Assembly: GCF_002902085.1 (NCBI RefSeq)
Contig: NZ_PPQR01000022.1
Span: forward strand, 16,076 to 80,075
Source: Staphylococcus simiae
GTDB taxonomy: Bacteria; Bacillota; Bacilli; Staphylococcales; Staphylococcaceae
Direction of reading: 5' to 3'
Length of the DNA stretch: 64,000 nt
Shown here: positions 1 to 8,634 of the stretch, one piece after another
How the letters are laid out: each line of letters starts with the position of its first letter
Position numbering within the stretch: the first letter of the stretch is position 1
Notes under the pieces: model-generated
The model's database searches: none
What the model saw: the letters and a program-made list of their open reading frames with translations, nothing else
What the model was told of the DNA's origin: nothing
Translations under genes and position numbers: made by a program

Positions 1-344
1 GTCATTGTTAACAAACTAACAACATTGCTATCAATACGCATATCATTTAAGTGATTTTTCAAAGCTTTTTCTAACATGAAACCAATAAAACCTTGCGATT
101 CAGCATTACACGCATAAATCGGTAATGGTTCAACATAATCTTTAGCAATTTCATTTTGTGTAATAATATTGCCAACTTGTGGGCCATTACCGTGTGTAAT
201 GACAATATTATGTCCAACTTTTTTCAATTCTGCCATTCTACGCGCAGCTGAATATACATTATTATATTGATTCTGATATGTAGCTTCTTGTTTAGGTTGT
301 AAAATTGCATTACCACCTAGTGCTAACACTATATTTTTACCCAT
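1..344 (-). CDS. Carbamate kinase, N-terminal part (gene runs off the window)
   Basis: The reverse strand from 344 reads MGKNIVLALGGNAILQ, followed by ITHGNGPQVGN and then NAESQGFIGFM. These are the glycine-rich substrate and ATP-binding signatures of the carbamate kinase (ArcC) family. The open frame reaches position 1 without a stop, so about 114 residues are visible and the C-terminal two thirds are missing. The enzyme interconverts carbamoyl phosphate plus ADP with carbamate plus ATP. It is the last visible gene of the allantoin operon and its start overlaps the allH stop by 8 bp, so translational coupling is likely. In E. coli the matching position is held by allK (ybcF). Here it should collect the carbamoyl phosphate made by AllFGH. 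The family is certain; the dedicated role is inferred from context. Confidence 0.9.
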   Translation of the reverse strand, partial: MGKNIVLALGGNAILQPKQEATYQNQYNNVYSAARRMAELKKVGHNIVITHGNGPQVGNIITQNEIAKDYVEPLPIYACNAESQGFIGFMLEKALKNHLNDMRIDSNVVSLLTM

Positions 345-1128
345 TATCTATCTCACTCCTCATATTAAGTGCCAAGTAGATGCCATACAAAGTATCTTTA
401 CCTGACGACGAACCTACTTGTAATAATTGCTCAATCGTTTCAATAGATGGATAGTGTAGTAATTTAATAATTTTAGAACTAAACTCACCATTTATGGCAT
501 AGTATAAAAAAGTTTCAGACACGAGCGTTGTGTATTGATGATTTAATAAATGCGCAATATCATCTAGATGATGCTGTGCTATAAAAGGTGTAACATAGTG
601 TATTGCTAATATCCCAGATAATATGTCATCTCCAGTTGGTGTTAACCCTTGGCCTCTACCAATTAGAAATTGCAGTTCACTAGTTACAGCTACATCATCA
701 GTTATTAGAGCTTTTAATACTTGCTTCATGCGTGCTTTACTAAAATCACTATCATCAAAGTCTGAAAAGTCATAATGTGCTATTGCTTGCTGAAGTTGTT
801 CTAAGCGAACAACTTCAGGCTGCAATAACAATTCATGTTGAGCTACTTTCCAGCGTAATTGTATGTTATTTGCAAATTGTATCGTCTGATGCTTAACTGT
901 CATCACACTTCCGACTTCAATTTGTTGTAATATATCATCTCTAGTTTGTTGATCTACCGTAATACCAAACGGAAACATACCATTATCATCTGTTCCAATA
1001 AAGATTAAGTCATCATTATCTGTGATAACATTAAAGCCTTTATTGAATTTACTATGCACCGTTAATAATGGGTGCTGAGATAATATACGATGCGCATGTT
1101 TGCCAATTGATCGTGCTGTTAAAATCAC
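337..1128 (-). CDS. allH: AllH-type DUF2877 subunit of oxamate carbamoyltransferase
   Basis: This 263-residue protein resembles E. coli YlbF/AllH (DUF2877). A conserved patch around residues 155-175 reads GRGQGLTPTGDDILSG. The start is a GTG that overlaps the allG stop as GTGA, with AGGA about 8 nt upstream, so the two genes are translationally coupled. Published work on E. coli assigns oxamate carbamoyltransferase activity (oxalurate plus phosphate to oxamate plus carbamoyl phosphate) to three proteins, FdrA, YlbE and YlbF, renamed AllF, AllG and AllH. All three occur here in that order. No signal peptide or membrane segment is visible, so it should be cytosolic. The function is transferred by homology and gene order. 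Confidence 0.82.
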   Translation of the reverse strand: MILTARSIGKHAHRILSQHPLLTVHSKFNKGFNVITDNDDLIFIGTDDNGMFPFGITVDQQTRDDILQQIEVGSVMTVKHQTIQFANNIQLRWKVAQHELLLQPEVVRLEQLQQAIAHYDFSDFDDSDFSKARMKQVLKALITDDVAVTSELQFLIGRGQGLTPTGDDILSGILAIHYVTPFIAQHHLDDIAHLLNHQYTTLVSETFLYYAINGEFSSKIIKLLHYPSIETIEQLLQVGSSSGKDTLYGIYLALNMRSEIDNG

Positions 1129-2390
1129 GCGTTGAATCCTAATTTTTCAGCGTATGCAGTGATTGCTTTTTCGAAACATTCTATTGGTGGATGTACTGTA
1201 CCCGCACCAATTTGTCCATAACCAGCTATCTTATGTGCAATACCTGTATTAATTACTGGTGTAATACCTGTTTCAACTACTTTACGTGCATCAATACCTA
1301 AGCAAGCACCTTTAAAGTTCCATGTTGGAATAACGAAGTTAGGATTTTCACCTAAACAAATTTCCATCATTTCATTACTTGTTTCTAAAGCGTCATCAAA
1401 GCCACCAGTACCAACAAAGCGTGTTACTGCTGGTGCAGCAATCATTGCCATACCGCCAACACCAATTGTTTCAGTAATAGCTGAATCTCCGATATCTTTA
1501 TTGGCATCATCTTTTGAATAGCCAGTGAAATATAAACCTTCTGGTGTATTTGCCGGTGCAGTAAACCATTCATCGCCCATACCAGCAATACGGATACCAA
1601 AGTTTTCACCATTACGGCACATTGCAGTTACAACTGTACCATGTTTAATTTCACGTGCTGCATCCATCATCGCTTTACCTGTTGCCATAGCAACATTTAA
1701 GAAGAATTGATCTGTATCTGATAAGAACTGGATAACATCGATACGGTCTTGTTGATCTACATCTTCTAAAGCTGTAATAATTGGTGCAACTTCTTTTAAG
1801 AACGCTAGTGAAGCTGCAATATTACGTTGGTGGAATTCGTCACCCATAGCAATTGCTTTAGCAATTAATACATTAACATTTAAACCTTCATCCATTTGAC
1901 GAATGGCTTTGCTAAGTACTGGACCTAGAACATCTTGCATCCATTTCAAACGCTTAATAACCGTTTCATTATAAGCACCGAAACGTAATACTGCGCCAAT
2001 ACCTTCGTTCATTTGGCAATATGCTTCGTTACCATTTTCTCTATTTTCAACAACTAATACAGGCATGTTTGCTGATGTAATACCACCCATTGGCCCAACA
2101 GCATTAACGTGGTGACAAGGTATTAATGTAATCTCACCATTTTCTAATAATTGACGTGCACCGGCTTCATCTTCAGCCCATCCTTCAAATAAAATGGCAC
2201 CGACACATGAACCTTGCATAGGGTCAGTCATATTTTCATATTTAATTGGAGGACCTGCATGTAGTAAGACATGCTCTTTTAATTCTGGAATCTTATCTTT
2301 TGCTGGTACAACATCTACTAGGAACGGAGCAGCTGCCACCATTTTATCAATGACTGCTTGGTTTGCTTCATCAATTGTTTGATAACTCAT
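1125..2390 (-). CDS. allG: AllG-type DUF1116 subunit of oxamate carbamoyltransferase
   Basis: A 421-residue protein of the YlbE/AllG family (DUF1116). Recognisable stretches include the HHVNAVGPMGGITSANMPV segment near residue 92, GDEFHQRNIAASL near 184, and GIGVGGMAMIAAPAV near 309. Its ATG shares one base with the allF stop (TAATG), and its own stop overlaps the next gene. The whole allF-allG-allH-kinase block is therefore tightly coupled. In E. coli this protein works with AllF and AllH to phosphorolyse oxalurate. The length matches the family and I see no frameshift. It is cytosolic by lack of any membrane segment. The role is inferred from homology and from conserved order. Confidence 0.85.
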   Translation of the reverse strand: MSYQTIDEANQAVIDKMVAAAPFLVDVVPAKDKIPELKEHVLLHAGPPIKYENMTDPMQGSCVGAILFEGWAEDEAGARQLLENGEITLIPCHHVNAVGPMGGITSANMPVLVVENRENGNEAYCQMNEGIGAVLRFGAYNETVIKRLKWMQDVLGPVLSKAIRQMDEGLNVNVLIAKAIAMGDEFHQRNIAASLAFLKEVAPIITALEDVDQQDRIDVIQFLSDTDQFFLNVAMATGKAMMDAAREIKHGTVVTAMCRNGENFGIRIAGMGDEWFTAPANTPEGLYFTGYSKDDANKDIGDSAITETIGVGGMAMIAAPAVTRFVGTGGFDDALETSNEMMEICLGENPNFVIPTWNFKGACLGIDARKVVETGITPVINTGIAHKIAGYGQIGAGTVHPPIECFEKAITAYAEKLGFNA

Positions 2391-4147
2391 TATACTGTCT
2401 CTCCTTTGAAATTATTTAAGAATTGTAAGACTTTCATTAATTTTTCATCGCCACCAGCAACTGGACGCCAATTAAATTGAACAACTTCTGCATCGCTATT
2501 TTTGATTGCTTCAGTAAAGCTTTCTAATCCAATGTTGATGACACTTGGTTTCATATTAATTAAATTAAGTACTTTTTCATCTACAGTTAAGTCTACTTTT
2601 TCTGCATCAAATTCTTTAACGTCTAATGATGGTTGTGCAACTTCTTTTCCAATTAAATGTAAAGCAGTACGAACCATTTCATCATTTGTTGCGCATACTA
2701 CCGCACCGGCATCTACTAAAGTATCAATTTGTTGTTGATATCCTTGATGATCATGAACTGTACCTACAACAGTTGCTAATACAACTAAGTCGCGTTGTTG
2801 TGACTTAGCTTTATTTAATATTTCTTTAATCGTTGGCGCAAGTTGATTAGCCATATCTTCATGACTACCATAACCAATAACATTATCTAACATAATCACA
2901 GCAGTTGAATCACTATCAGCCGCTTGTTCTAACATTTCAATACGTTTTGAAGGGTCTATCATTGGATGTGGGCGACCTTGTGTATACATGTCATCTCCAA
3001 GGTCAATCACTTCATGATTACCACCTTTAAAGCTATAACCTTCTGGTGTTTCTCCTTCTTCTGAGCCAGCATTATCACGAATTAACATGGCAGCTTCAGA
3101 AGCTAATGTACCACCTGAATAGTAACCTTTAATACCATCTTGACCATCGTTAAAGTTAGCTTTAACTTCTGTATTTATTGCAGGTTTAAAATTAGGTTGT
3201 TCATCTGCAGCAAGTTGTACTGAAACACGTGCCGTTTCTTCTAAAGTATAAGCATGATAAATTTCTTTCTCAGTATATGTTGGTTTTTCACCTAAGAATA
3301 GTGTCACAACTGGTTTATCAATATTGCGTAGTAAATTTAACACACGGTCTTCAACTTCTTTAGCTGGTGGTTTAGAAATAACAGTAATGACTTTCACTTT
3401 AGGATCTTGATTTAACGCTTTAATACTATCTAACATTGTAATAGCGCCAACTTCTGTTGATAAATCACGACCACCAGTACCAATAGCGTTTGTAACACCA
3501 TTGCCTTCACGATCAATAATTGTTGTAACTTCTTGAATACCAGTACCAGATGCACCAACAATACCGATATTGCCTTCATTCACAGTGTTCGTAAATGCCA
3601 GTGGCACACCATGAATAATACCAGTACCACAGTCAGGTCCCATAACTAATAAACCTTTATCATGTGCCATTTTTTTCAAGCGTACTTCATCTTCTTTAGC
3701 CACATTGTCACTAAACATAAAGACGTTCAAATTATGGTTCAAGGCATTTTCAGCTTCCATTGCCGCATATTGACCAGGAATTGAAATCAATGCCAGATTA
3801 GGATTATTGGCAAGCTCTAATGCTTTATCCCAATTTTTAGCTACATCATTTTTAGCTGTGGCATTATCAGCATCATCTTTACCATTTAATTCATCTTCAA
3901 TTTGTTGATCTACTTCAGCTACTTTTGATTCGTCTTCAGTATCAACGACAATCACAATATCGTTTGGATTAGCATTGTCTAATTCTGCTGTTTCCATACC
4001 TGACGTTTTGAAAATATCTTTATTCGCTGGTGTGCCCATCATTATTGAAACTTGATTCACACCTTCTATTTGTGACAATTTATTTGATAGTAACATTAAG
4101 ACGATTGAATCTTGATAACGGTTTTCTTTAATAATTGTATACTTCAT
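2390..4147 (-). CDS. allF: AllF (FdrA) subunit of oxamate carbamoyltransferase
   Basis: A 585-residue FdrA-family protein. It carries a CoA-binding/succinyl-CoA-synthetase-like fold with GIVGASGTGIQEVTTIIDREG around residue 200 and GPDCGTGIIHGVPLAF near 175. The second in-frame ATG (4147) is chosen because GGAGG lies 6 nt before it, while the first ATG (4153) directly abuts that GGAGG. About 25 residues near position 95 are rich in Asp and Asn and look like a linker. In E. coli FdrA is the large partner of the oxamate carbamoyltransferase; the fold suggests handling of an acyl- or carbamoyl-phosphate intermediate. It follows the dehydrogenase gene allD after 14 bp, so it belongs to the same operon. 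Confidence 0.85.
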   Translation of the reverse strand: MKYTIIKENRYQDSIVLMLLSNKLSQIEGVNQVSIMMGTPANKDIFKTSGMETAELDNANPNDIVIVVDTEDESKVAEVDQQIEDELNGKDDADNATAKNDVAKNWDKALELANNPNLALISIPGQYAAMEAENALNHNLNVFMFSDNVAKEDEVRLKKMAHDKGLLVMGPDCGTGIIHGVPLAFTNTVNEGNIGIVGASGTGIQEVTTIIDREGNGVTNAIGTGGRDLSTEVGAITMLDSIKALNQDPKVKVITVISKPPAKEVEDRVLNLLRNIDKPVVTLFLGEKPTYTEKEIYHAYTLEETARVSVQLAADEQPNFKPAINTEVKANFNDGQDGIKGYYSGGTLASEAAMLIRDNAGSEEGETPEGYSFKGGNHEVIDLGDDMYTQGRPHPMIDPSKRIEMLEQAADSDSTAVIMLDNVIGYGSHEDMANQLAPTIKEILNKAKSQQRDLVVLATVVGTVHDHQGYQQQIDTLVDAGAVVCATNDEMVRTALHLIGKEVAQPSLDVKEFDAEKVDLTVDEKVLNLINMKPSVINIGLESFTEAIKNSDAEVVQFNWRPVAGGDEKLMKVLQFLNNFKGETV

Positions 4148-4161
4148 ATTCATCCTCCATT

Positions 4162-5211
4162 TTATTCAGCAAATCTATTTTTGCCATGATATCTATCGTA
4201 GTGTACATCGTCTGAAATTAAGTAGTTATAAATATCATCAACAATGTCGATACCTTGTTGATCATACTTTTCGCTACGTAAACGACCACGTTCACCTGGG
4301 TAATAAATTTCGCCATAACCTTGTGCTGCTGGCTGTGCTTTTAATTCGTCTAGCATAGTAGATATTTGTTGTTTAAATTGATCCATATCAGTAAAGTATG
4401 CTGGATTAATGACAATATGTAATTGTCCTAAATCTCGGCCTTTCGTTAAATCTTTATACATAGAAGAAACGTGTAAGCCATGTGGTAGTCCTAATAAACT
4501 ACCTGATAAGATATCAACCATCATCATTAAGCCATAGCCTTTTGGACCTGCAACTGGAACAAGCGCATGTACATCACGTGAGTCTGTCGTTGGTTCACCT
4601 TTATCATTAACAGCCCATGTATCAGGAATACTCAAATGTTTCGCTCTAGCATCTAACACTTTGCCCCATGCTTGAACTGTTGTTGCCATATCAAATGTAA
4701 TAATACGATCATCATTAGATGGTGAACTAAAAGCGATTGGATTTGTACCAAAGTAAGGTTCCGTACCACCAAATGGCACTACCATTGGATCTGATTGACA
4801 CATACTTAAAGCAACCATATCTTGTTCTGCAGCCATTTCTACAAAGTAACCTAATGCACCACTATGCGAAATGTTTTTAACACCTACTACAGCAACACCA
4901 TTATTTTTAGCAATATCAATTGCTTTTTCCATAGCTTGTTTCGCAGCTTGATGTCCTGGACCATTGTCACCAAAGAAAGTGGCTGTAGCTGGTCCTGTTT
5001 GTTCAAAATGATATTGAGGATTAGTATTAATGCCGCCTTTAGCAATACGCTCAGCATAATATTCGACGCGTACTGCACCGTGTGAATGTATACCTCTATG
5101 ATCTGCAAATGTTAGTACATCAGACACATCACTAGCAGCTTGTTCATCTAGCCCTGCTTGTTGCAATTTTTGTTTCATTAAATCAAATAATTCAGATTTC
5201 GATACGCGCAT
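4162..5211 (-). CDS. allD: Ureidoglycolate dehydrogenase (first of two)
   Basis: A 349-residue member of the LDH2/MDH2 NAD(P)-dependent oxidoreductase family. It shows the signatures GIHSHGAVRVEYYAERI (about 40-56), ISHSGALGYF with the probable catalytic His (near 115), MCQSDPMVVPFGG, and DMATTVQAWGKVLDAR. The C-terminal pattern IVDDIYNYLISDDV closely resembles E. coli AllD, which oxidises ureidoglycolate to oxalurate. ATG 5211 has AAGGAGG 7 nt upstream; the GTG one codon earlier has only 4 nt. A paralogue lies directly upstream at 5350-6381. Of the two, this copy is the better match to E. coli AllD through its C-terminal tail, so I give it the symbol; which copy does the main job is not settled. 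Confidence 0.88.
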   Translation of the reverse strand: MRVSKSELFDLMKQKLQQAGLDEQAASDVSDVLTFADHRGIHSHGAVRVEYYAERIAKGGINTNPQYHFEQTGPATATFFGDNGPGHQAAKQAMEKAIDIAKNNGVAVVGVKNISHSGALGYFVEMAAEQDMVALSMCQSDPMVVPFGGTEPYFGTNPIAFSSPSNDDRIITFDMATTVQAWGKVLDARAKHLSIPDTWAVNDKGEPTTDSRDVHALVPVAGPKGYGLMMMVDILSGSLLGLPHGLHVSSMYKDLTKGRDLGQLHIVINPAYFTDMDQFKQQISTMLDELKAQPAAQGYGEIYYPGERGRLRSEKYDQQGIDIVDDIYNYLISDDVHYDRYHGKNRFAE

Positions 5212-5214
5212 CAC

Positions 5215-5349
5215 ATATCCTCCTTTTAAAAAGAGGTAGAAACATTGCCATAATAACTATGCAAATGTACGCATTACTTACGTCATGCATCTTTTACATT
5301 CTTACAAACTAGCGACATTTCTACCCCTATATATGATTACTTATAATAA
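5215..5349 (-). other. Spacer between the two allD paralogues with long-range inverted repeat
   Basis: This is the widest gap inside the lower allantoin operon; other gaps are 0-44 bp. GGGTAGAAA near 5320 and TTTCTACCT near 5230 (reverse-strand reading) can pair. The second arm is followed by a short T run just before the allD Shine-Dalgarno. The loop would be about 80 nt. It could be a partial terminator or a processing site, but the pairing is weak evidence on its own. Confidence 0.3.
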
Positions 5350-6381
5350 TTAATAAACTTGATCTGAAACTAAATAGTCATAAATGGATGCAGCTACCGG
5401 AATTCCTGTATCTTGATATTTCTTTTTAACATCTTCTTGAATTTCACCAGGATAGTATACTTGATCAAAACCTTGTGCTGGTGGAATGTCATGTAGTTCA
5501 TCAACCATTTGTGCTACTTGTTCCAAGAATGTTTCTTGGTCACCAAAATAAGATGGATTAATAACAAAATGGAATTGGCCAAGTCGTCTATATTCAGATA
5601 AATCTTGATACATAGATGACACATGCTTACCAAATGGTAAACCTAATAAACTTCCAGCAAGAATATCAACCATCATCATTAAGCCGTAACCTTTCGGACC
5701 TGCAACTGGTAATAGTGCGCCGACATCATGAGGATTCGTCGTTGGTTCACCAGTATGATCTACAGCCCAAGTATCTGGGATTTCTTTATTCTTAGATCGA
5801 GCATCTAGAATTTTACCCCAAGCTTGAACTGTTGTTGCCATATCAAATAAGATTGGTTCACCATTCGCTCTTGGTGCTGCAAAAGCAATAGGATTTGTAC
5901 CAAAATACGGCTGTGTACCACCAAATGGTACTACCATTGGATCTGATTGACATACAGTAAGTGCTACCATACCTTGTTGTGCTGCTTGAAGTGCGAAATA
6001 TCCAATTGCACCACTATGTGCCATTTCTTTAATACCTACAACACCTAAACCAGTTTCTTTAGCCATGTCAATCGCTTTATCCATCGCTTTATAAGCAACT
6101 AGATGTCCAGCTGCGTTATCACCAAAGAAAGTTGCAGTTGATGGTCCTGTTTGTTCAACTTGAAATTGTGGCGATAAATTAAAACCACCTCGTGCAGCTC
6201 TTTCCGCATAATATTGCATACGCACAGAGCCGTGAGAGTGAATACCACGAGAATCAGCGAAAATCATTAAATCTGCTACTTTTGCTGCTTGTTCTTCTGG
6301 CATTCCAGCTGCCATCATTTTTGATTTAAAAAGATTTCTTAAACGATCATGTTCAACATAAACCAATCCATCTTGTGTCAT
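5350..6381 (-). CDS. Second ureidoglycolate/malate-type dehydrogenase
   Basis: A 343-residue LDH2/MDH2-family oxidoreductase, clearly paralogous to its downstream neighbour. It shares GIHSHGSVRMQYYAER, MAHSGAIGYF (probable catalytic His), CQSDPMVVPFGGTQPYFGTNP, DMATTVQAWGK and the GPKGYGLMMMVDIL block. The C-terminus is shorter and ends in SIYDYLVSDQVY, lacking the basic tail of the first copy. ATG 6381 sits 10 nt after AAGGAG; an ATG at 6390 would sit only 1 nt after it. It follows allE after 14 bp. Likely reactions are oxidation of ureidoglycolate to oxalurate, or of a related 2-hydroxy acid such as malate or lactate. All catalytic signatures are intact, so it is not a decaying duplicate. 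Confidence 0.85.
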   Translation of the reverse strand: MTQDGLVYVEHDRLRNLFKSKMMAAGMPEEQAAKVADLMIFADSRGIHSHGSVRMQYYAERAARGGFNLSPQFQVEQTGPSTATFFGDNAAGHLVAYKAMDKAIDMAKETGLGVVGIKEMAHSGAIGYFALQAAQQGMVALTVCQSDPMVVPFGGTQPYFGTNPIAFAAPRANGEPILFDMATTVQAWGKILDARSKNKEIPDTWAVDHTGEPTTNPHDVGALLPVAGPKGYGLMMMVDILAGSLLGLPFGKHVSSMYQDLSEYRRLGQFHFVINPSYFGDQETFLEQVAQMVDELHDIPPAQGFDQVYYPGEIQEDVKKKYQDTGIPVAASIYDYLVSDQVY

Positions 6382-6395
6382 GTTATCCATTCTCC

Positions 6396-7184
6396 TTAAA
6401 TTTCAATATCTCTGTTAGCATCTTTAGAATAAAGATAAGCAAATGGTTCATTTAAGCCGATTGCATATGTTGCTTGAGGTGCATAAGCGCCCATAAAGAT
6501 ATAATCACCTTTATCAACTGGCATCCATTCGTTATCTAAGTTATAAACACCACGACCACTTAATACATATGCACCATGTTCTTGAACATGTGTTTCTACA
6601 TAACCATGTGACGCACCTGGTTCAAATGATAAAATGTGCATATTCATGTCATAAGCTAATTCTTTTGGTAATAAGTCTAAAATACGAACTTCTTCCATAC
6701 CTTCATACGCATCAGATTTCATATCATTAACATTGCCTGATACTACTGATGGTTTATGACCAGCAAGTGGTTGATAACGTTTTTTATAAAGGAATAAACG
6801 GCTATCTTCTCCATTATTATTATTTTCAAATTTCATTTGTTGATCAGCTGGTACATATAGATAGCCACCTTGTGCTAATTCATATTTATCATCACCTGCG
6901 TAAGCATTGATGCTACCACTAACAACATAAATAAATGTTTGAACACCGTCGCCACCAAATCCTTGCATATTACCGCCTTTATTTCTTGCAGTTACAAGAT
7001 AATCTACAAAGCGTGCGCCTAATCTTGGTGAACCTAAAATTGTTACATCACAATCTTCAAAACCGGGAACGACATTATTCACTAAACCGTCTGGCGTAAT
7101 AACCGCATAGTTATCCTTTTTGACAACTGAACGTGTTCCTAGTAAGTCTTCTCTATATCCTTGATTATGATTTAAGTAACCCAT
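6396..7184 (-). CDS. allE: (S)-ureidoglycine aminohydrolase
   Basis: A 262-residue bicupin. The C-terminal cupin contains the metal-ligand pattern GYVETHVQEHGAYVLSG, with Glu, His and His in the usual spacing, followed by GDYIFMGAYAPQATYAIG with the expected Gln. The segment closely matches E. coli AllE (YlbA). The enzyme releases ammonia from (S)-ureidoglycine, the product of allantoate amidohydrolase, giving (S)-ureidoglycolate. AAGGAAG precedes the ATG at a normal distance. The gene lies between allC and the dehydrogenases, matching pathway order. It is cytosolic, with no signal peptide. The PucG-type aminotransferase at 36,677 would compete for the same substrate. Confidence 0.92.
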   Translation of the reverse strand: MGYLNHNQGYREDLLGTRSVVKKDNYAVITPDGLVNNVVPGFEDCDVTILGSPRLGARFVDYLVTARNKGGNMQGFGGDGVQTFIYVVSGSINAYAGDDKYELAQGGYLYVPADQQMKFENNNNGEDSRLFLYKKRYQPLAGHKPSVVSGNVNDMKSDAYEGMEEVRILDLLPKELAYDMNMHILSFEPGASHGYVETHVQEHGAYVLSGRGVYNLDNEWMPVDKGDYIFMGAYAPQATYAIGLNEPFAYLYSKDANRDIEI

Positions 7185-7228
7185 TATAAATCTTCCTTTC
7201 TGTTATCCATTGTTTTTATTAATCATTG

Positions 7229-8461
7229 TTATTCTTTATAAGCTAAGTTGTAGAGTGCATCTTTCAACACTTCAATACCTTTAACTAAATCACTTAATTC
7301 TGTTTCTTCATTTACGTTATGACTAATACCATTGATTGATGGTACAAATAACATTGCTGTTGGTACATATTTAGCAAAAATTTGCGAATCATGACCAGCA
7401 CCTGAAGACATTACTCTATAATCTTGCTCACCAACAACTTTTTGAGCTGACTGTTCAATTTGTTGAACTAAAGATGGTTCCATTAAAGTAGGTGCTTCAT
7501 CCATCCATAAATCAATATCAACAGTTAAACCATCTCTGTCAGCAACCTTTTGAACATAAGCTGTAATTTCATCGGCAAATACATTCAATTCATCTTGGTT
7601 AATGTGACGACAATCAATTGAGAATGTCACGCCACCTGGTACAACATTAACGGTATTAGGAACAGGTTCTACACTACCGAATGTCAATACTAAAGGATCT
7701 CCAACTTCGCGTGCACGTTGTGTTAAATGCGTCACAATATCACTGAATGCGACGACAGTATCTCGACGTAATCCCATTGGTGTCGTTCCAGCATGATTTG
7801 CTTCACCATGCAGTGTTACAGTGTAGCGTTTTTGACCAACAATGCCATTAACAACACCAATTGATTGTTGTTCAGATTCAAGTACTTTACCTTGTTCAAT
7901 ATGAAGTTCAATCCATGATTTAATATCACTGTAGTCATTGTCATGCTCGCGAAAACCGAAGCCAGCATTACGCATGGCATTTTCGAATTTAACGCCCTCA
8001 CTGTCTGTTATGTCAATCACATCATTTTTATCAGCTAAGTTGAAGAAGTTCTTACTTCCCCAGAAACCATATGGGAAACGACTGCCTTCTTCTTCAGCTA
8101 ACGCTACAACTTCCATGGAACGTAATGGTTGACCAAATTCCTCTTTTAATGAAGCCATTGCTACAGTAGCAGCTAATATACCGTATTGGCCGTCTAAATG
8201 ACCGCCTTCTACAACTGTATCAATGTGAGATCCTGAAGCAATCACCTCATTCGGGTATTTTGAACCTTCAAGACGTCCAGTTAAGTTACCTACATCATCA
8301 AATCGTGTACTAAAACCTTCTTTTTCCAATGTACTCTTAAGTGCATGTACAGCATTTACCCATTCTTCAGAATATAAAAGTCTAGTAATGCCGCCACCAA
8401 TCAATCCACCATAAGCGGTGAATTGCTTATCTAATGCATCAAAAGAAGATCGAATGTCCAT
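7229..8461 (-). CDS. allC: Allantoate amidohydrolase
   Basis: A 410-residue M20-family amidohydrolase. Metal-binding signatures are all present: GSHIDTVVEGGHLDG, EEEGSRFPYGFWGS, WIELHIEQGKVLE and NGISHNVNEE near the C-terminus. The family hydrolyses allantoate to ureidoglycine, CO2 and ammonia. An upstream ATG at 8482 is possible, but the strong Shine-Dalgarno AAAGGAG lies inside that extension and sits 9 nt before ATG 8461, so the shorter form is chosen. It is the first gene of the lower allantoin operon (allC, allE, two dehydrogenases, allF, allG, allH, kinase). A cre-like site overlaps the likely promoter. The divergent gene at 8635 starts 173 bp away. Confidence 0.88.
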   Translation of the reverse strand: MDIRSSFDALDKQFTAYGGLIGGGITRLLYSEEWVNAVHALKSTLEKEGFSTRFDDVGNLTGRLEGSKYPNEVIASGSHIDTVVEGGHLDGQYGILAATVAMASLKEEFGQPLRSMEVVALAEEEGSRFPYGFWGSKNFFNLADKNDVIDITDSEGVKFENAMRNAGFGFREHDNDYSDIKSWIELHIEQGKVLESEQQSIGVVNGIVGQKRYTVTLHGEANHAGTTPMGLRRDTVVAFSDIVTHLTQRAREVGDPLVLTFGSVEPVPNTVNVVPGGVTFSIDCRHINQDELNVFADEITAYVQKVADRDGLTVDIDLWMDEAPTLMEPSLVQQIEQSAQKVVGEQDYRVMSSGAGHDSQIFAKYVPTAMLFVPSINGISHNVNEETELSDLVKGIEVLKDALYNLAYKE

Positions 8462-8492
8462 GCTCTTCAACTCCTTTGTCATTTCAACATCT

Positions 8493-8521
8493 ATTATAAG
8501 CGCTTTCAGTTATGCTATCAT
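8493..8521 (-). promoter_or_regulatory. allC operon promoter with overlapping cre (CcpA) site
   Basis: On the reverse strand a -10 TATAAT (8498-8493) lies 17 bp downstream of ATGATA (8521-8516), a 4/6 match to the -35 consensus. A catabolite-responsive-element match, TGAAAGCGCTTATA (8508-8495), overlaps the -10 with a single deviation from TGWAANCGNTNNCW. Binding of CcpA there would block the promoter, predicting carbon-catabolite repression of allantoate breakdown. Confidence 0.7.
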
Positions 8522-8592
8522 TCACATATCTCACAATATTACTTTATCTTTTTATTCGAATTAGACAAATACAGTACTCATCTTTTTTGAGA

Positions 8593-8601
8593 TGCTATAA
8601 T
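8593..8601 (+). promoter_or_regulatory. Extended -10 promoter of the hydrolase-amidase cassette
   Basis: TGC directly followed by TATAAT (8593-8601) forms an extended -10 element; a convincing -35 is not seen. Transcription would start about 25 nt before the GGAGGGA ribosome-binding site of the gene at 8635. Confidence 0.55.
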
Positions 8602-8634
8602 AAGTAAAATATATCAATTTGGAGGGACATCATT

